This document shows positions 13,623 to 14,451 of a stretch of DNA of 14,451 nucleotides, piece after piece. Both the position numbers and the translations under genes were made by a program. Each line of letters opens with the position of its first letter. The stretch's first letter is position 1. This DNA is from an uncultured cyanobacterium (GTDB lineage Bacteria; Cyanobacteriota; Cyanobacteriia; Phormidesmidales; Phormidesmidaceae), in contig CALHGI010000617.1 of assembly GCA_938029995.1 (NCBI GenBank), positions 1 to 14,451 of the forward strand, given 5' to 3'. The notes under the pieces were generated by a model that was not told the origin of the DNA, did no database searches, and worked only from the letters and a program-made list of their open reading frames with translations.

Positions 13623-14451
13623 ACTCCCGAAAATAAACCTGCAATCACTTCAGCGAGGACGCCCACCATACTCCCGGCCACTTCCCCCGTCACTTCTAGT
13701 ATTACGGTGGCGACTTCAGGTAATAATTCTCCAGCTGTTTCTAATGCAGCTCCAGTCACTTCAGCGAGGACCTCAACCGTTCCACCCGCCAGTTCAGGTG
13801 CCTGGGCGACAGCTTCCGCTGTACCTTTGGCCGTATTACCAGCAGCATGAGCCAGCAAGTCGATTCCCGGTTCAACGATGTCAACACCGGACAGCATGGA
13901 ATTGACGCTAACGTCGACAATCGAGTCTCCTACGGCTTGATGAACAATATTCTTGGAGCCATGGGATACTTGTGATTCCATCGCTTGTGGTCTCGTGTCA
14001 GATTTCACCGGTTTCGTGGTGCCTGATGGTCCCACCGATGCATCGTTCCATAGGTGCAGTAGTTCCACCTGGTCAAACCAGACGCCCTGACACCCTTGGC
14101 AAACATCGAGAATGAGATTTTTATGATGTTTACGTTGGAGAGTCTTTTCACAGACGGGACAGTTGACTTGATTCTGCCAACCACAGGTGCTGCAATTCTT
14201 TAGGTTGCGATCCATTAGACTATTGCACTGGTGGCAATGACTCATCCACCGTTTAGGTGTTTGTAGAATACGTTGACGGATTTTTGGTGAATTAATCTGT
14301 TGCGAAAGCTGGACTTCGTTTTCGTCAAACCACACACCACCACAGCGCCGACAACAGTCTAGAGTCAGTACGACCTTCTGATTGTTCTGAGTGATTTTGA
14401 GCTTTTGCATCGGTAGCCCGACACAAACGGGGCAGTCGTACTGAACTTCGG
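13619..14451 (-). CDS. Multi-zinc-ribbon (zf-TFIIB-like) protein with Ala/Val-rich tail, N-terminus outside window
   Basis: The frame stays open to the window edge, and 13 codons upstream of the first internal ATG (14410) encode EVQYDCPVCVGLP. This supplies the missing half of a zinc ribbon, so the gene starts beyond 14451. Numbering the 276 visible residues, three ribbons appear: Cys6/Cys9 with Cys33/Cys36 (CGGVWFDENE), Cys72/Cys75 with Cys86/Cys89, and Cys97/Cys100 with Cys117/Cys120 (CQGVWFDQVE). The first and third match the zf-TFIIB type, ending in GVWFD. A polar linker (about 134-165) is followed by a 100-residue tail rich in Ala, Val, Glu and Gly with recurring VLAEV units, perhaps amphipathic or membrane-associating. 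The final TGA overlaps the ATG of the TPR/protease gene. Function is unknown; metal and protein or nucleic-acid binding are inferred. Confidence 0.88.
   Translation of the reverse strand, partial: EVQYDCPVCVGLPMQKLKITQNNQKVVLTLDCCRRCGGVWFDENEVQLSQQINSPKIRQRILQTPKRWMSHCHQCNSLMDRNLKNCSTCGWQNQVNCPVCEKTLQRKHHKNLILDVCQGCQGVWFDQVELLHLWNDASVGPSGTTKPVKSDTRPQAMESQVSHGSKNIVHQAVGDSIVDVSVNSMLSGVDIVEPGIDLLAHAAGNTAKGTAEAVAQAPELAGGTVEVLAEVTGAALETAGELLPEVATVILEVTGEVAGSMVGVLAEVIAGLFSGV
13645..13771 (-). repeat. 16-bp direct repeats inside the zinc-ribbon gene tail
   Basis: TCACTTCAGCGAGGAC occurs at 13645-13660 and again at 13756-13771, both encoding the VLAEV unit on the minus strand. A shorter related GTCACTTC lies near 13684-13691. 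They point to growth of the tail by internal duplication. Confidence 0.55.

Noticed and set aside
13611..13850. A 79-codon + strand frame rich in Ser/Thr/Ala/Pro opposite the zinc-ribbon gene tail
   Set aside because: It is the antisense image of the repeated Ala/Val/Glu codons. The minus-strand frame continues an unmistakable zinc-ribbon protein.

Overview
The window comes from a cyanobacterial chromosome. The palindrome GCGATCGC (HIP1, a hallmark of many cyanobacterial genomes) occurs eight times in 14.45 kb. The gene set fits too: a zinc-ribbon Ser/Thr kinase, a Uma2 (DUF820) protein, an N-terminally MVPIRDENP rhomboid and a TPR/retropepsin-like protein. I cannot name the genus from this sequence. 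There are no rRNA, tRNA or CRISPR features that I can see.

Layout. 1-2604: a membrane histidine kinase (+, probably cut by the window edge) converges on a NarL-type response regulator (-), and their 3' ends overlap by 30 bp. A glyoxalase II gene (gloB, -) lies upstream of the regulator. 2605-2910: an intergenic region with dyads and a probable 90-bp inverted-repeat element. 2911-4938: a large receptor-type Ser/Thr kinase with an N-terminal zinc ribbon, one membrane span and a PstS-like substrate-binding domain outside the membrane. 4939-6065: a decayed fragment of a Uma2 gene, other repeats, then the intact Uma2 gene (-). 6128-8093: a class I/II aminotransferase (-) divergent from a rhomboid protease (+). 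8094-9008: a 0.9-kb region rich in inverted repeats that holds one well-supported small gene (52 aa, predicted secreted, -). 9009-11693: metY and metX (+), which together make homocysteine from homoserine by acetylation and direct sulfhydrylation. 11798-14451: a tightly packed minus-strand operon of a multi-zinc-ribbon protein (running off the window), a TPR/retropepsin-like protein and a nucleoside 2-deoxyribosyltransferase-like protein.

The most notable structure outside genes is a family of short inverted-repeat elements. Two copies, each exactly 90 bp, flank metX. One has a perfect 9-bp flanking direct repeat and the other a 7-of-9 match, which is the signature of a transposed MITE-like element. 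A third, more diverged 90-bp copy lies just upstream of the kinase gene. The second interesting structure is a degenerate Uma2 copy (in-frame stop, 7-nt deletion) that aligns base for base with the intact Uma2 gene 640 bp away. The best candidates for undescribed biology are the kinase with a solute-binding ectodomain, the 52-aa secreted peptide and the three-gene zinc-ribbon/protease/deoxyribosyltransferase-like operon. All functional statements are by motif reading without database searches, and identity figures are hand counts.
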